64,000 bases of DNA from Salirhabdus sp. Marseille-P4669 (GTDB taxonomy: Bacteria; Bacillota; Bacilli; Bacillales; Alkalibacillaceae): positions 62,001 to 126,000 of the forward strand of contig NZ_OEQK01000007.1 of assembly GCF_900240405.1 (NCBI RefSeq), written 5' to 3'. The number at the start of each line of letters is the position of its first letter. The stretch's first letter is position 1. Shown piece by piece: positions 53,303 through 62,420 of this stretch. A model generated the notes under the pieces. The model did not search any database and was not told the DNA's origin. It saw only the letters and a list, made by a program, of their open reading frames with translations. A program made the position numbers and the translations under genes.

Positions 53303-54318
53303 TTGCACAAGCGTTTGATTTTCACCTGCCAACCTACTTAAATGCGTCCCATCCTCCAGAAAAACGGGGCGTTCGTCGAGACCACGTGAAGATGATGGTC
53401 ATAAACAGAGAAACAAATGACATTATTCATGATTGCTTTTATGCTATTGATCAATACGTAAAACCAGGAGACATGCTCGTTTTAAACAATAGTAGAACGA
53501 TACCGGCAGTGTTAAAGGCAACCTTAAATCGAACGAATACAGAGTGCGAAGTGCGGCTTGCAGCAATGCGAAGGGATGATCAATGGGATGTACTCATTGT
53601 AACCCCAGAAAATGTGCAGGTTGGAGATGTGTTATCTTTTTCGGATCAACTGTACGGTGAAGTTATTAAGGAACAGGAGCAAACCCCGATTAAGACAATA
53701 CGATTTTCGCAAAAAGGGACGTCTTTATTTGCATCTATTTATCAGCTAGGAGAGCCTATTCGATATGAATATATAGATGAAAAGTGGGGGCTTGACTATT
53801 ATCAAACCGTTTTCGCCAATCATCCTGGTTCAGTAGAAATGCCCTCAGCTGGAAGGGCGCTTAGCTACGAGCTGTTATTCAAATTACAGAAAAAGGGTGT
53901 TAAGATTGCCTATTTACAATTGCATACAGGCTTAAGCTACCTGCTTGATGATAAATGGGACCACTCGCCGAAAAACCATCCCGAGCAATATAAAATAGCA
54001 AGGCAAACGATTCAAGATATTGAAAAAACGAAGGAAGCAAAAGGACGGGTCATTGCAGTAGGTACGACGGTTGTTCGAGCATTAGAAAGCTACGCCCAAA
54101 CAAAAATCAATGCCGGCTGGACTAATTTACACATTTCAGGGGATTTTCAGCTGCAAATCGTAGATGGAATTTTAACAGGTCTACATGAACCAAAAGCAAG
54201 CCATCTCGAGCTCCTGTCTGCCTTTTTAGATCCGTCATCATTATTTCATGCTTATGAAGAGGCAATACGTAAGGAATATTTATGGCATGAATTTGGGGAT
54301 ATGAATTTAATTTTATAA
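53299..54318 (+). CDS. Divergent QueA-like SAM:ribosyltransferase-isomerase paralogue
   Basis: A 339-residue protein with the QueA frame: DMLVLNNSRTIPAVLKA (QueA usually has NDTRVIPARL), AYLQLHTGLSYL (usually LHVGLGTF), VGTTVVRALESYA, and LHEPKASHLELLSAF. The usual TAGLHF motif is replaced by SAGRALS. QueA transfers the ribosyl part of SAM to 7-aminomethyl-7-deazaguanine in tRNA; with these changes the substrate may differ. It lies in an operon with an SDR and a VOC protein rather than with tgt/ruvB. Confidence 0.85.
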   Translation: MIAQAFDFHLPTYLNASHPPEKRGVRRDHVKMMVINRETNDIIHDCFYAIDQYVKPGDMLVLNNSRTIPAVLKATLNRTNTECEVRLAAMRRDDQWDVLIVTPENVQVGDVLSFSDQLYGEVIKEQEQTPIKTIRFSQKGTSLFASIYQLGEPIRYEYIDEKWGLDYYQTVFANHPGSVEMPSAGRALSYELLFKLQKKGVKIAYLQLHTGLSYLLDDKWDHSPKNHPEQYKIARQTIQDIEKTKEAKGRVIAVGTTVVRALESYAQTKINAGWTNLHISGDFQLQIVDGILTGLHEPKASHLELLSAFLDPSSLFHAYEEAIRKEYLWHEFGDMNLIL

Positions 54319-54328
54319 GGAGGCGGAC

Positions 54329-54682
54329 TTGTTGAAATTTCATCATTTCGGCTTGGAAGTCGCGGACTTATCAGCTGCAAAATCCTTTTATATACAACAC
54401 CTCCATTTTCATGAGGAGATGTCGATGGAGGTTTTAGGGGAAAGGCTTGTCTTTTTACACAATGGAAAGATGCGATTAGAACTAGTGGAAGGTCAAGATA
54501 GCAAAAAGACACATATATGCTTTGAAGTAGTTGATTTCGAGTATCTTATGAAAATCGGAATGGAACAAATAGAAGGCCCCTATAGTCTTCCAAATGGTTG
54601 GAAAACCGTATTTTACAAAAGCCCTTCAGGTGAAACATTGGAGTTCTTACAAACAGAATGTTGCGAAAAATACATGATATAA
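54329..54682 (+). CDS. VOC-family protein of the SDR/QueA-like operon
   Basis: A 117-residue VOC module: KFHHFGLEVADLSAAKSFYI, then FLHNGKMRLELVEGQ and FYKSPSGETLEFLQ. Metal ligands at His and Glu positions are plausible. TTG 54329 (or 54332) follows AAGGAGGCGG, 10 bp after the QueA-like stop. Likely the third step or a binding protein of the same pathway. Confidence 0.82.
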   Translation: MLKFHHFGLEVADLSAAKSFYIQHLHFHEEMSMEVLGERLVFLHNGKMRLELVEGQDSKKTHICFEVVDFEYLMKIGMEQIEGPYSLPNGWKTVFYKSPSGETLEFLQTECCEKYMI

Positions 54683-54711
54683 TAGAAGAAAGATAATAGA
54701 GGGGCGGTAAA

Positions 54712-55842
54712 ATGGGGAATAGCTTTCGACAAGAAGAGATTCATATTTTAAAAGAAATCGCGGAGTTATTAAATGAAGGAATTGAAATCAAAACGGTCTT
54801 ATCTGAGGTTCTAAAAAAGTTACTACATGTTACAGGTTTCCAGACAGGATGGATTTTTTTAGTGAATGAGGAAGGGAAGCATGAATTAGCAGCAAGTGAG
54901 TCACTACCAGCGGCCCTCTCTCAAAATGGATGTAAAAGAATGCGCCGCAAAAACTGCTGGTGTGTCGACCGATATCGTAATGGGAAATTAACGAAAGCAT
55001 CCAATATTATTGAATGTCACCGGATTGAAAGAGCAATAGCAGAAAAGAGTGAGGACACAGGAGGAATCACACACCATGCGACAGTGCCACTTATGGCAGG
55101 TGAAGAGCGATTTGGTGTTCTAAATGTAGGCTCACCGTATAAAACGTTCTTTGAACCAGAAGAATTAGCACTTCTGGAATCGATTGCTTATCAAATTGGT
55201 ACAGCGTTAAAACGGATAAAGCTCACACAATCCGAGCAAGAAATGGCATTAATTGCAGAACGTAACCGACTGGCAAGGGATTTGCATGATTCGGTTAATC
55301 AATTGCTCTTTTCCTTGAGTTTAACAGCAAGAGCAGGAAAAGAAATGGCAGAAAAAGAGACGGAAAAGGAAACCTTTCAATATATACAGGATTTGGCCCA
55401 GGATGCTCTCGGGGAAATGCGAGGATTAATCTGGCAGTTACGCCCTAGTGGATTGGAAAATGGTATTATCCATGGGCTAACCGAATACGCCAAAGTGCTA
55501 GGATTACAATTAAATCAGCACATAAAAGGCGTGATTCGATTATCTCAAAGGATAGAGGAAGCACTATGGAGAATAGGCCAAGAAGCAATGGCCAATTGCA
55601 AAAAGCATGCAGGTACCGATGAGATTTTTCTAGAGATGAAGAAAGATAACAAAATGGTAGAAATGAAGATTTATGATCACGGAGTAGGCTTTCACTATGA
55701 TGCTACATTAGAGCTTCCTTCCTTAGGGTTAAAAAGTATGAAGCAAAGGGCAGAGCGTTTAGGTGGGAGTTTTGAATTGAAAAGCAGGAAAGGAAAAGGA
55801 ACGTGGATTTCCATACAGATTCCTTTACAGATGGGGGATTAA
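54712..55842 (+). CDS. GAF-domain sensor histidine kinase (NarX/LiaS class)
   Basis: A 376-residue soluble kinase: GAF domain (about 15-170, with Cys-rich RKNCWCVDRYRNGK and CHR), HisKA_3 with phosphoacceptor His in RLARDLHDSVNQLL, and an HATPase domain ending GGSFELKSRKGKGTW. No membrane helix. The Cys residues in the GAF could bind a metal, haem or FeS cofactor, as in oxygen/NO sensors; that is inference. Followed at 3 bp by its NarL-type regulator. Confidence 0.88.
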   Translation: MGNSFRQEEIHILKEIAELLNEGIEIKTVLSEVLKKLLHVTGFQTGWIFLVNEEGKHELAASESLPAALSQNGCKRMRRKNCWCVDRYRNGKLTKASNIIECHRIERAIAEKSEDTGGITHHATVPLMAGEERFGVLNVGSPYKTFFEPEELALLESIAYQIGTALKRIKLTQSEQEMALIAERNRLARDLHDSVNQLLFSLSLTARAGKEMAEKETEKETFQYIQDLAQDALGEMRGLIWQLRPSGLENGIIHGLTEYAKVLGLQLNQHIKGVIRLSQRIEEALWRIGQEAMANCKKHAGTDEIFLEMKKDNKMVEMKIYDHGVGFHYDATLELPSLGLKSMKQRAERLGGSFELKSRKGKGTWISIQIPLQMGD

Positions 55843-55845
55843 CCT

Positions 55846-56484
55846 ATGGTACGAGTTTTAATTGCAGATGATCATCATGTTGTGCGACGAGGGCTTGTGT
55901 TTTTCCTGAAAACACAGGCTGACATTGAGATGGTAGGTGAAGCCTCCAATGGGGTGGAGGCGATTGAGCTTGCTGAAAAACTAATGCCAGATGTAATTTT
56001 AATGGACATCATGATGCCAGAATTAAATGGTATTGAAGCAACGAAGGTCATCGTCAAGAAATTTCCGCAAATAAAAGTTTTGGTGCTCACAAGTTTTTCC
56101 GATCAAGACCATGTAATACCTGCACTGGAAGCAGGTGCAACTGGGTATCAATTAAAAGATGTGCAACCAGATGAGCTTGTTAGATCTATAAAAGAAGTGA
56201 TGAACGGTCAGAATTTGCTTCACCCAAAGGCAACGACACAAGTCCTATCAAATATGAATCGGGAACGGCAAAATACGATTTATTCCTTAACACGTCGAGA
56301 GCGGGATGTTTTGAAGGAAATCGCCAACGGAAAAAGCAATAAAGAGATTGCGAGTAGCTTATTTATAACAGAAAAGACCGTAAAAACGCATGTTTCAAAT
56401 CTATTATCGAAATTAGGTGTAAGTGATCGCACCCAAGCAGCGTTGTATGCAGTAAAAAATGGGATGGTTGATGGAGAAAACTAG
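55846..56484 (+). CDS. NarL/LuxR-family response regulator
   Basis: A 212-residue regulator: receiver domain (IADDHH acidic pair, Asp in ILMDIMMPELNG, Lys in YQLKDVQ) and LuxR-type helix-turn-helix (LTRRERDVLKEIANGKSNKE, TVKTHVSNLLSKLGV). ATG 55846. Partner of the preceding kinase; a terminator follows, then an ABC exporter operon that has its own operators. Confidence 0.93.
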   Translation: MVRVLIADDHHVVRRGLVFFLKTQADIEMVGEASNGVEAIELAEKLMPDVILMDIMMPELNGIEATKVIVKKFPQIKVLVLTSFSDQDHVIPALEAGATGYQLKDVQPDELVRSIKEVMNGQNLLHPKATTQVLSNMNRERQNTIYSLTRRERDVLKEIANGKSNKEIASSLFITEKTVKTHVSNLLSKLGVSDRTQAALYAVKNGMVDGEN

Positions 56485-56506
56485 GTTGGTTTGGACCTAG
56501 TTTTTT
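56479..56506 (+). terminator. Rho-independent terminator
   Basis: AACTAGGT pairs with ACCTAGTT followed by T6, overlapping the end of the regulator gene. Confidence 0.88.
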
Positions 56507-56552
56507 ATTGGTTTTGGGGAAGGTGGCGGCTGGATTAAAAAATATAAATTAA

Positions 56553-56566
56553 TGAGTGATTACTCA
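56553..56566. promoter_or_regulatory. Candidate TetR operator, site 1
   Basis: TGAGTGATTACTCA palindrome upstream of the ABC operon; its reverse complement recurs at 56602. Confidence 0.75.
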
Positions 56567-56601
56567 CTTTACATACATGGTTTTATATGCTTTACTTGAA
56601 G

Positions 56602-56615
56602 TGAGTAATCACTCA
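56602..56615. promoter_or_regulatory. Candidate TetR operator, site 2
   Basis: TGAGTAATCACTCA, 49 bp (centre to centre) after site 1 and 25 bp before the ABC ATPase start. The two sites bracket the likely promoter; the TetR gene is the third in the operon. Confidence 0.75.
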
Positions 56616-56639
56616 CTATTGATGAGGGGAGCGACAAAT

Positions 56640-57362
56640 ATGACGACAATGATTGAAGTGAAAGGGGTTGCCCATACCTTTGGAAAGGAGCAGGTATTAA
56701 AAGATATTCATTTATCTGTTCAAAAAGGTGAAATTTTTGGTTTGTTAGGGCCATCTGGTGCTGGAAAAACAACACTGGTCAAAATGATAGTTGGAATTTT
56801 AGAAGCAGATCAAGGTGAAATCTTTGTGGATGGAGAGAAGGTTCCGTCGCTTGAGCTTATGAAATCAATTGGATATATGGCTCAGTCGGACGCTTTGTAT
56901 CATGAGTTATCAGCAAATGAAAATCTTCATTTTTTTGGAACTATCTATGGATTAAGAAAGCAAGAACGGGTTCAAGCAATAGATAAAGTGCTCCGAATCG
57001 TCGATTTAACCGAGCATGTAAATAAGGAAGTCCAGAAATATTCTGGTGGTATGAAAAGAAGATTGTCGTTAGCGGCGTCACTGATGCACGACCCAAAACT
57101 ATTAATCTTAGACGAACCTACAGTGGGTATCGACCCTGTACTTCGTCAATCGATTTGGGATGAGTTATACAAGCTAAAAAATGCTGGGATGACCATTGTC
57201 GTAACAACTCATGTGATGGATGAAGCAGAGAAGTGTGATCGTCTAGCAATGTTAAGAGATGGCTATGTCATTGCTTGCGATACGCCAGAAAAATTAAAGG
57301 TGAGTCAAGGCGTTTCTACAATTGAAAAAGCATTTTTGGCATATGGGGGGCGTGAACAATGA
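56640..57362 (+). CDS. ABC exporter ATP-binding protein
   Basis: A 240-residue ATPase: Walker A GPSGAGKTT, signature KYSGGMKRRL, Walker B LLILDEPTVGIDP, switch THVMDEAEKC. ATG 56640 follows GAGGGGAGCG; longer frames run through the operators. Its TGA overlaps the permease ATG by 4 bp. Drug- or stress-related export is likely. Confidence 0.93.
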   Translation: MTTMIEVKGVAHTFGKEQVLKDIHLSVQKGEIFGLLGPSGAGKTTLVKMIVGILEADQGEIFVDGEKVPSLELMKSIGYMAQSDALYHELSANENLHFFGTIYGLRKQERVQAIDKVLRIVDLTEHVNKEVQKYSGGMKRRLSLAASLMHDPKLLILDEPTVGIDPVLRQSIWDELYKLKNAGMTIVVTTHVMDEAEKCDRLAMLRDGYVIACDTPEKLKVSQGVSTIEKAFLAYGGREQ

Positions 57363-58384
57363 ATGTAGGTGCAGTTGTAACGAGGATTATCAAGCAATTT
57401 TTACGAGATAAGCGTTCCTTAGCACTTCTCGTAATTGCACCAATCTTAGTGTTAACGCTTATTTGGCTCGTATTAGATGGGGATGATTATACGCCAATTG
57501 TAGCGATAGAAAACGTCCCACCTCCAATAGAGGAAGCTTTACATGCAGAACTAGAGGAAGATGTTGTCCAAATGTCAGAAGTGGAAGCAACGTCAGCCTT
57601 TCAAGCAGGGGAACTGGATGCATTTTTAACAGTAACCGGAATGGAGCCCAAAATAATTTTAGAAGGGAGTGATCCAACAGCAAATGCTGCAGTAATGAAA
57701 GCCATTCAGTCTGCATTTAGCACTATAACGAATCACCCTTCTGTAAAACCATCAGTGGAATATTATTATGGTTCGCAAAATTTAAATTTATTTGACCAAG
57801 TCGGTTCGGTTCTGATTGGATTTTTTGTCTTTTTCTTTGTGTTCATTATCGGTGGCATTTCCTTTTTAAGAGAACGGACGCAAGGAACCCTAGAAAAGCT
57901 ATTATCCACACCGATAAAGCGTTGGCATATCGTAACCGGATATTTAGTTGGCTTTGGAATCTTTACAATTATTCAATCGCTTATTATTGTGGCGTATGCA
58001 GTTTATGTTCTAGACGTTTGGATGGTGGGGGACTTTTGGCAATTACTAATTGTTACGTTTTTATTAGCGATAACAGCCTTAACCCTTGCTACTCTTTTAT
58101 CAGCCTTTGCAAATAACGAATTCCAAATGATGCAGTTTATTCCGTTGGTTATCCTCCCACAAGTATTCTTTTCAGGTATCTTTAATTTGGAAACAATGGC
58201 AGATTGGCTACAAATGCTAAGTAAGTTTATGCCTCTCACCTATGGAGCAGAAGCAATGCAGCAAGTGATGATAAAAGGAAAGGATTTATGGGATATTTGG
58301 TCTGAATTAGCAGTCATTATCGGGTTTGCAGCTTTATTCTTTGTCCTCAATATTCTTGCATTAAAGAAACATCGTAGGTTATAA
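57359..58384 (+). CDS. ABC-2 type permease
   Basis: A 341-residue permease: first helix about 20-38, an outer domain (about 40-145), then five helices with [20 protein letters not shown] and the last loop [15 protein letters not shown]. Pairs with the ATPase at 56640. Substrate unknown. Confidence 0.92.
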   Translation: MNVGAVVTRIIKQFLRDKRSLALLVIAPILVLTLIWLVLDGDDYTPIVAIENVPPPIEEALHAELEEDVVQMSEVEATSAFQAGELDAFLTVTGMEPKIILEGSDPTANAAVMKAIQSAFSTITNHPSVKPSVEYYYGSQNLNLFDQVGSVLIGFFVFFFVFIIGGISFLRERTQGTLEKLLSTPIKRWHIVTGYLVGFGIFTIIQSLIIVAYAVYVLDVWMVGDFWQLLIVTFLLAITALTLATLLSAFANNEFQMMQFIPLVILPQVFFSGIFNLETMADWLQMLSKFMPLTYGAEAMQQVMIKGKDLWDIWSELAVIIGFAALFFVLNILALKKHRRL

Positions 58385-58416
58385 CAATAGATAGAGGCTT
58401 TGAGAGGAGATCGAAA

Positions 58417-59076
58417 ATGGGTCAGCTCGATAAAGAATTTATAAAAGATTTAATGGAAGTTACAGAAAAGGAATTGACACCAAAGCAGGCGAAAATTGTT
58501 CAAGCAGCAATTGAAATATTTTCTGAAAAAGGCTTTGCGGCAACATCAACAAGTGAAATTGCAAAGCGAGCAGGGGTAGCTGAAGGAACCATTTTCCGGC
58601 ATTACAAAACGAAAAAGGATTTGCTCATATCCATCGTGTTACCTGTAATATCTAAATTTGCTGTTCCATTTTTTGCAGAAAAGTTTTTAAATGAAGTATT
58701 TCATGATGAGAACCTTGAGGATATTGAAGGCTTATTAAAAATTTTAATAAAAAATCGCTTTGAATTTGTGAAAAGTAATGCTCCTCTAATTAAAATATTA
58801 CTTCAGGAAATGGCGTACCATTCCGAAATTCGGGAAAGCTTTAAAACGGTATTCGTGACTAAAGTTCTACCAAAATTCCAAGCGGCAGTAGAACATTTTC
58901 AAAAGCAAAATCAGATAGCTGATTTTCCAGCCGCCACGGTACTACGACTTACGATGACTACCATAATCGGTTTTTTAGTAACACGCTTTATCATAATGCC
59001 AGATTATCCGTGGGATGATGAGAAGGAAATTGAATATACAATCCAATTTGTTCGAAATGGATTAAAAGAGATTTGA
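58417..59076 (+). CDS. TetR-family regulator of the ABC exporter
   Basis: A 219-residue repressor. A basic/acidic N-terminal arm is followed by the TetR helix-turn-helix ([37 protein letters not shown]) and a helical ligand domain. It ends the operon and most likely binds the two TGAGT palindromes at its head, giving autoregulation. ATG 58417 follows GAGAGGAG. Confidence 0.92.
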   Translation: MGQLDKEFIKDLMEVTEKELTPKQAKIVQAAIEIFSEKGFAATSTSEIAKRAGVAEGTIFRHYKTKKDLLISIVLPVISKFAVPFFAEKFLNEVFHDENLEDIEGLLKILIKNRFEFVKSNAPLIKILLQEMAYHSEIRESFKTVFVTKVLPKFQAAVEHFQKQNQIADFPAATVLRLTMTTIIGFLVTRFIIMPDYPWDDEKEIEYTIQFVRNGLKEI

Positions 59077-59078
59077 TG

Positions 59079-59113
59079 AAGCATGTGGGCTTGGGCCCAT
59101 GTGCTTTTTTTGG
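59079..59113 (+). terminator. Rho-independent terminator
   Basis: AGCATGTGGGC pairs with GCCCATGTGCT followed by T6, after the TetR gene. Confidence 0.93.
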
Positions 59114-59178
59114 GTGATTGGGAGTGCTTGGGTTGCGACAAGGAGGATGTTGGGACAAGAGGGTAGTGCTGGTACAAG

Positions 59179-59573
59179 AGGATAGTGCTGGGACATAAAA
59201 CTGGGTTTGTGAAACATAAAGCGGGTGCGGTGGAACAAAAACGGAGGAACATGATGAATAAAGTGCGTGAGCTGGAACAAAGGGGTAGTGCTGGGACATA
59301 AAACTGGGTTTGTGAAACATAAAGTGGGTGCGGTGGAACAAAAACGGAGGATTATGATGCATAAAGTGCATGCGGTGGAACAAAGGGGTAGTGCTGGGAC
59401 ATAAAACTGGGTTTGTGAAACATAAATCGCGTGCGGTGGAACAAAAACGGAGGATTATGATGCATAAAGTGCGTGCGGTGGAACAAAGGGGTAGTGCTGG
59501 GACATAAAACTGGGTTTGTGAAACATAAAGTAGATGCGGTGGAACAAAAACGGAGGAACATGATGCATAAAAG
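59179..59573. repeat. 103-bp tandem repeat, nearly four copies
   Basis: Units begin at 59179, 59282, 59385 and 59488, exactly 103 bp apart, with a few substitutions; the last is partial. Inside each unit a shorter motif (GGGACATAAA, GAAACATAAA, GGAACAAAAA, GATGCATAAA) recurs every about 20-25 bp, so it is a higher-order repeat. Diverged single motifs continue to about 59700. The period is not a multiple of three. No true gene is visible between 59077 and 59796. Confidence 0.95.
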
Positions 59574-59715
59574 CTATTCAATGAAACATAAAATGAACAC
59601 TGGAACATAAACGTAAATTCATGAAACATAAAGCCAACCAGATGAAACATATCCGAGTTCTGATGATACATAAGAAACAAGATTTGAAACAAAAAAATCA
59701 CCGGCAAATAAAAAA

Positions 59716-59742
59716 ACAGCCCTCAGCACAAGGACTGTTTTT
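59716..59742. terminator. Probable terminator
   Basis: AAACAGCCCT pairs imperfectly with AGGACTGTTTTT, between the repeat array and the REP-like element. Confidence 0.65.
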
Positions 59743-59744
59743 AT

Positions 59745-59792
59745 TCGACAAAATTCAACAAAAATCGGGAAGTGACAGGCACCCAAAACCCA
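59745..59792 (+). repeat. REP-like element, copy 4
   Basis: TCGACAAAATTCAACAAAAA followed by TCGGGAAGTGACAGGCACCC, nearly identical to the copy at 39792. It ends 4 bp from the stop codon of the HAD gene on the opposite strand. Confidence 0.8.
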
Positions 59793-59796
59793 ATCT

Positions 59797-60624
59797 CTAC
59801 ATATTCGCCAAGGTGCGGATCTTTGCGAATTTTTCATCTTGAATGGGTTCGTCTTTTGCAGTTGTTAGCCATACGCCGTACATACCTAGTTGTAGTGCTG
59901 GTGCTACTTCGTTCATAAAGTTATCTCCAATAGATAGTACTTTATCTGGCTCTACATTGTAGCGTTTCAATACATCCTGAAAGTGCTTGTTTGTATTGGT
60001 TGGCTTTAAAGCGCTTGGAACGATATCTGTAAAAATGTGGTCTAAGCCTAAAAACTGCAATAGACGCTCTACATCATCTGCTTCACTGTTTGTGATCAAT
60101 ACTAGCTTTTTCTTATCCTTTAATTTGGTTAAATATTCTTTTAACCCAGGTGTTGCCTCTAGCATCCCGTCTAAGTTTGCCATTTGCTCTTTTGTGCGGT
60201 GGTATGCCCATTGTGTATCTTCTACCTGTAATCCGAAGTGGCGAGCGATGGAATACGGTGGCCACCATCCATCCCCGATTGGTACCCATCTTTGGTAGTC
60301 AAATTCGGATACAGCGAGTGTTTTCGGTGCGTCGTTTATCGTAACTTCTTCATTATTCCAGTCATGCGCAACCGTAAGTTCGGTTGTGAATGGATCCCAA
60401 GTCCAAATAACATCCTCCTGAACATCGTATACTTTTCCGATTGTAAGGCTATGCTCCCCTGCAAGAGATTGCTGATAAAGTCTATCAAATTCTTCGTGAT
60501 GTTCTTCTGGTAGACGCTTTTTAATGTTTTGTACCATTAAAGCAAAGTGTTGATCTCCTTCATATAGAGTGCCATCTAAATCAAAGATAACCACTTCTGC
60601 TTTATCAATAAAAGAATGTAACAT
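59797..60624 (-). CDS. HAD-superfamily hydrolase with Trp-rich cap insert
   Basis: A 275-residue phosphatase-like protein: motif I VIFDLDGTLYEGD, motif II LITNSEADD, Lys in PSALKPTN and motif IV SIGDNFMNEVAPA. Between motifs I and II is a long cap (about 20-150) rich in Trp (VIWTWDPF, GDGWWPPYS) that I cannot match to a subfamily. ATG 60624 has GAAAGG 10 bp upstream; TTG 60630 is in frame. Substrate unknown. Confidence 0.85.
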   Translation of the reverse strand: MLHSFIDKAEVVIFDLDGTLYEGDQHFALMVQNIKKRLPEEHHEEFDRLYQQSLAGEHSLTIGKVYDVQEDVIWTWDPFTTELTVAHDWNNEEVTINDAPKTLAVSEFDYQRWVPIGDGWWPPYSIARHFGLQVEDTQWAYHRTKEQMANLDGMLEATPGLKEYLTKLKDKKKLVLITNSEADDVERLLQFLGLDHIFTDIVPSALKPTNTNKHFQDVLKRYNVEPDKVLSIGDNFMNEVAPALQLGMYGVWLTTAKDEPIQDEKFAKIRTLANM

Positions 60625-60723
60625 GTGCAAAATCCTTTCTTCCTTCTTCTCTTTTTATTGTAGAATATAATTTAGTAGATAAATCATATTTTAACATAAA
60701 GAAGAAATAAAGGGAGAGGCGTT

Positions 60724-61446
60724 ATGAGAACGTTGTGGACATATCTTTTCACCATTAGTTATGCCTTATATAGTATATTTCCGTTGCAAAAGGTTAAAAA
60801 AGCTATTAAGAACAATTTAGTAGAACAAGAGGAGTATAAGGATTTACCGTATGCGTTTCCAAGAAAGTGGGCAAGAAAGTCCATGGAACAAACGGGCTCA
60901 ACGATCAACGTGATGGGAAATGAAAAATTCCCTGATGGTCCTGTGCTTGTGGTCGCAAATCACCAAGGAAACTTTGATATTTTTGCGGTTTTAGGCTTCT
61001 TAGATAAACCACTTGGATTCATATCGAAAATGGAAGTGAAAAAGGTACCTCTTGCCCGTACCTGGATGGAATACATGCATTGCGTGTTCTTAGATCGCAA
61101 GGATAAACGCCAATCTGTAAAAGCGTTTCGAGACGGTATTCAATATTTGCAGGATGGATATTCTTTAGTAATTTTTCCAGAAGGGACGAGAAGTAAGGGG
61201 AAGCATACGAATCCGTTCAAGTCTGGTAGCTTTCGCTTAGCAACAAAAGCGGGTGTGCCGATTGTGCCGGTAGCGATAAATGGAACGTATAAGATAATGG
61301 AAGCAAATAAAAACCGAATCAAAGCTGCAAATGTAGACATTCATGTTTGCGACCCCATTACCCCAGAGGAGTATGAAGGGCTAAGTTTAGACGCATTAGC
61401 AGAGTTAACACAATCGAGAATCGTAGAAAAAATACAAAACAATTAA
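60724..61446 (+). CDS. plsC: 1-acyl-glycerol-3-phosphate acyltransferase (PlsC family)
   Basis: A 240-residue membrane-associated acyltransferase with one N-terminal hydrophobic segment, the catalytic HX4D in ANHQGNFDIF, FLDRKDKR and the glycerophosphate-binding FPEGTRSKG. It adds the second acyl chain in phosphatidic acid synthesis. ATG 60724 follows AAAGGGAGAGG. Bacilli often carry more than one such gene, so it may not be the essential copy. Confidence 0.9.
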   Translation: MRTLWTYLFTISYALYSIFPLQKVKKAIKNNLVEQEEYKDLPYAFPRKWARKSMEQTGSTINVMGNEKFPDGPVLVVANHQGNFDIFAVLGFLDKPLGFISKMEVKKVPLARTWMEYMHCVFLDRKDKRQSVKAFRDGIQYLQDGYSLVIFPEGTRSKGKHTNPFKSGSFRLATKAGVPIVPVAINGTYKIMEANKNRIKAANVDIHVCDPITPEEYEGLSLDALAELTQSRIVEKIQNN

Positions 61447-61471
61447 ATTTCGATAGACTAGGAGGATGAAT

Positions 61472-62137
61472 GTGTGCGGTCGTTATACATTGTTGGCAGA
61501 AGAACTAGACATCCTAGAAGCATTTGGTATTAGCAATCCCATTGAAGAATATCAACCACGCTACAATATTGCACCAGGTCAAAACATATTGGCGATTGTA
61601 TCAGACGGGCAAAAGAAAAAAGCAGATTATTTAAAATGGGGCCTCGTTCCGAACTGGGCGAAAGATCCAAAAATCGGTTATAAGATGATTAATGCCAGGA
61701 CGGAATCTGCTGCAGATAAGCCGAGCTTTAAACGATTAATGGAGCAAAGACGTTGTTTAATTGTGGCAGACAGCTTTTACGAATGGAAGCGGAATGGAAA
61801 GGAGAAGCAGCCTCTACGCATTTCCCTTCAGGATCGAAAGCTTTTTGCCTTTGCGGGTCTTTGGGATAGGTGGAAGGTAGGAGATCAAGAGTTGGTTACG
61901 TGCACTATATTAACGAAAGAGCCAAACGACTTTATGTCTGAAATTCATAATCGAATGCCTGTTATTTTACCAAAAGATAAAGAGCTAGATTGGATTGAGA
62001 AGGAAAAGAAGGATCCTTATGAAATGAGGGATTTCCTTTTAGGGTTGCCTGATGAAGCCTTAACGGCATATGAGGTGAGCTCCTATGTGAATAATGCGAA
62101 AAATGATGGTGCTGACTGTGTCTTGCCTTTAGCATAA
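61472..62137 (+). CDS. SRAP-family abasic-site protein (YedK/HMCES-like)
   Basis: A 221-residue SOS-response-associated peptidase family protein that forms a thiazolidine link with abasic sites in single-stranded DNA. The catalytic Cys must be residue 2 after Met removal: GTG 61472 gives MCGRYTLL and has GGAGG 6 bp upstream, while ATG 61466 would leave Asn-Val before the Cys. Other motifs are YNIAPGQ, MINARTES, DSFYEWKR and IHNRMPV. Downstream of plsC by 25 bp. Confidence 0.93.
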   Translation: MCGRYTLLAEELDILEAFGISNPIEEYQPRYNIAPGQNILAIVSDGQKKKADYLKWGLVPNWAKDPKIGYKMINARTESAADKPSFKRLMEQRRCLIVADSFYEWKRNGKEKQPLRISLQDRKLFAFAGLWDRWKVGDQELVTCTILTKEPNDFMSEIHNRMPVILPKDKELDWIEKEKKDPYEMRDFLLGLPDEALTAYEVSSYVNNAKNDGADCVLPLA

Positions 62138-62165
62138 AAACTAGGCTAATATATCTTTTTAAAGA

Positions 62166-62216
62166 AAAATCCAAACGATGAAACGAAATTTTTTTCATTT
62201 CCGTTTGGATTTTTTT
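62166..62216 (+). terminator. Rho-independent terminator
   Basis: AAATCCAAACG pairs with CGTTTGGATTT (inner GATGAAA/TTTCATTTC pairing), followed by T7. Confidence 0.93.
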
Positions 62217-62420
62217 GTTTATTTAGTGGACACGCACTTTGTGGGATTGCCTCCAGCCAGTCCGCAAATGCTCTTTCTATAATCCAAAAAATGTAGAATA
62301 ATAAAGAAAATAAAACGAGCCTACCCCACAATTCATTAATTTTAGACCGACGTGTAGGGCAATCCTTTTTATGTAACGTCTATACAATGTGAAGCTCGAG
62401 AAGAAGGGAGGGGGAGCATC

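Noticed and set aside
59004-59707. Long minus-strand open frames across the 103-bp repeats (up to 238 codons)
   Set aside because: The repeat period is not a multiple of three and lacks stops, so several frames stay open by accident; no binding site or domain is visible.
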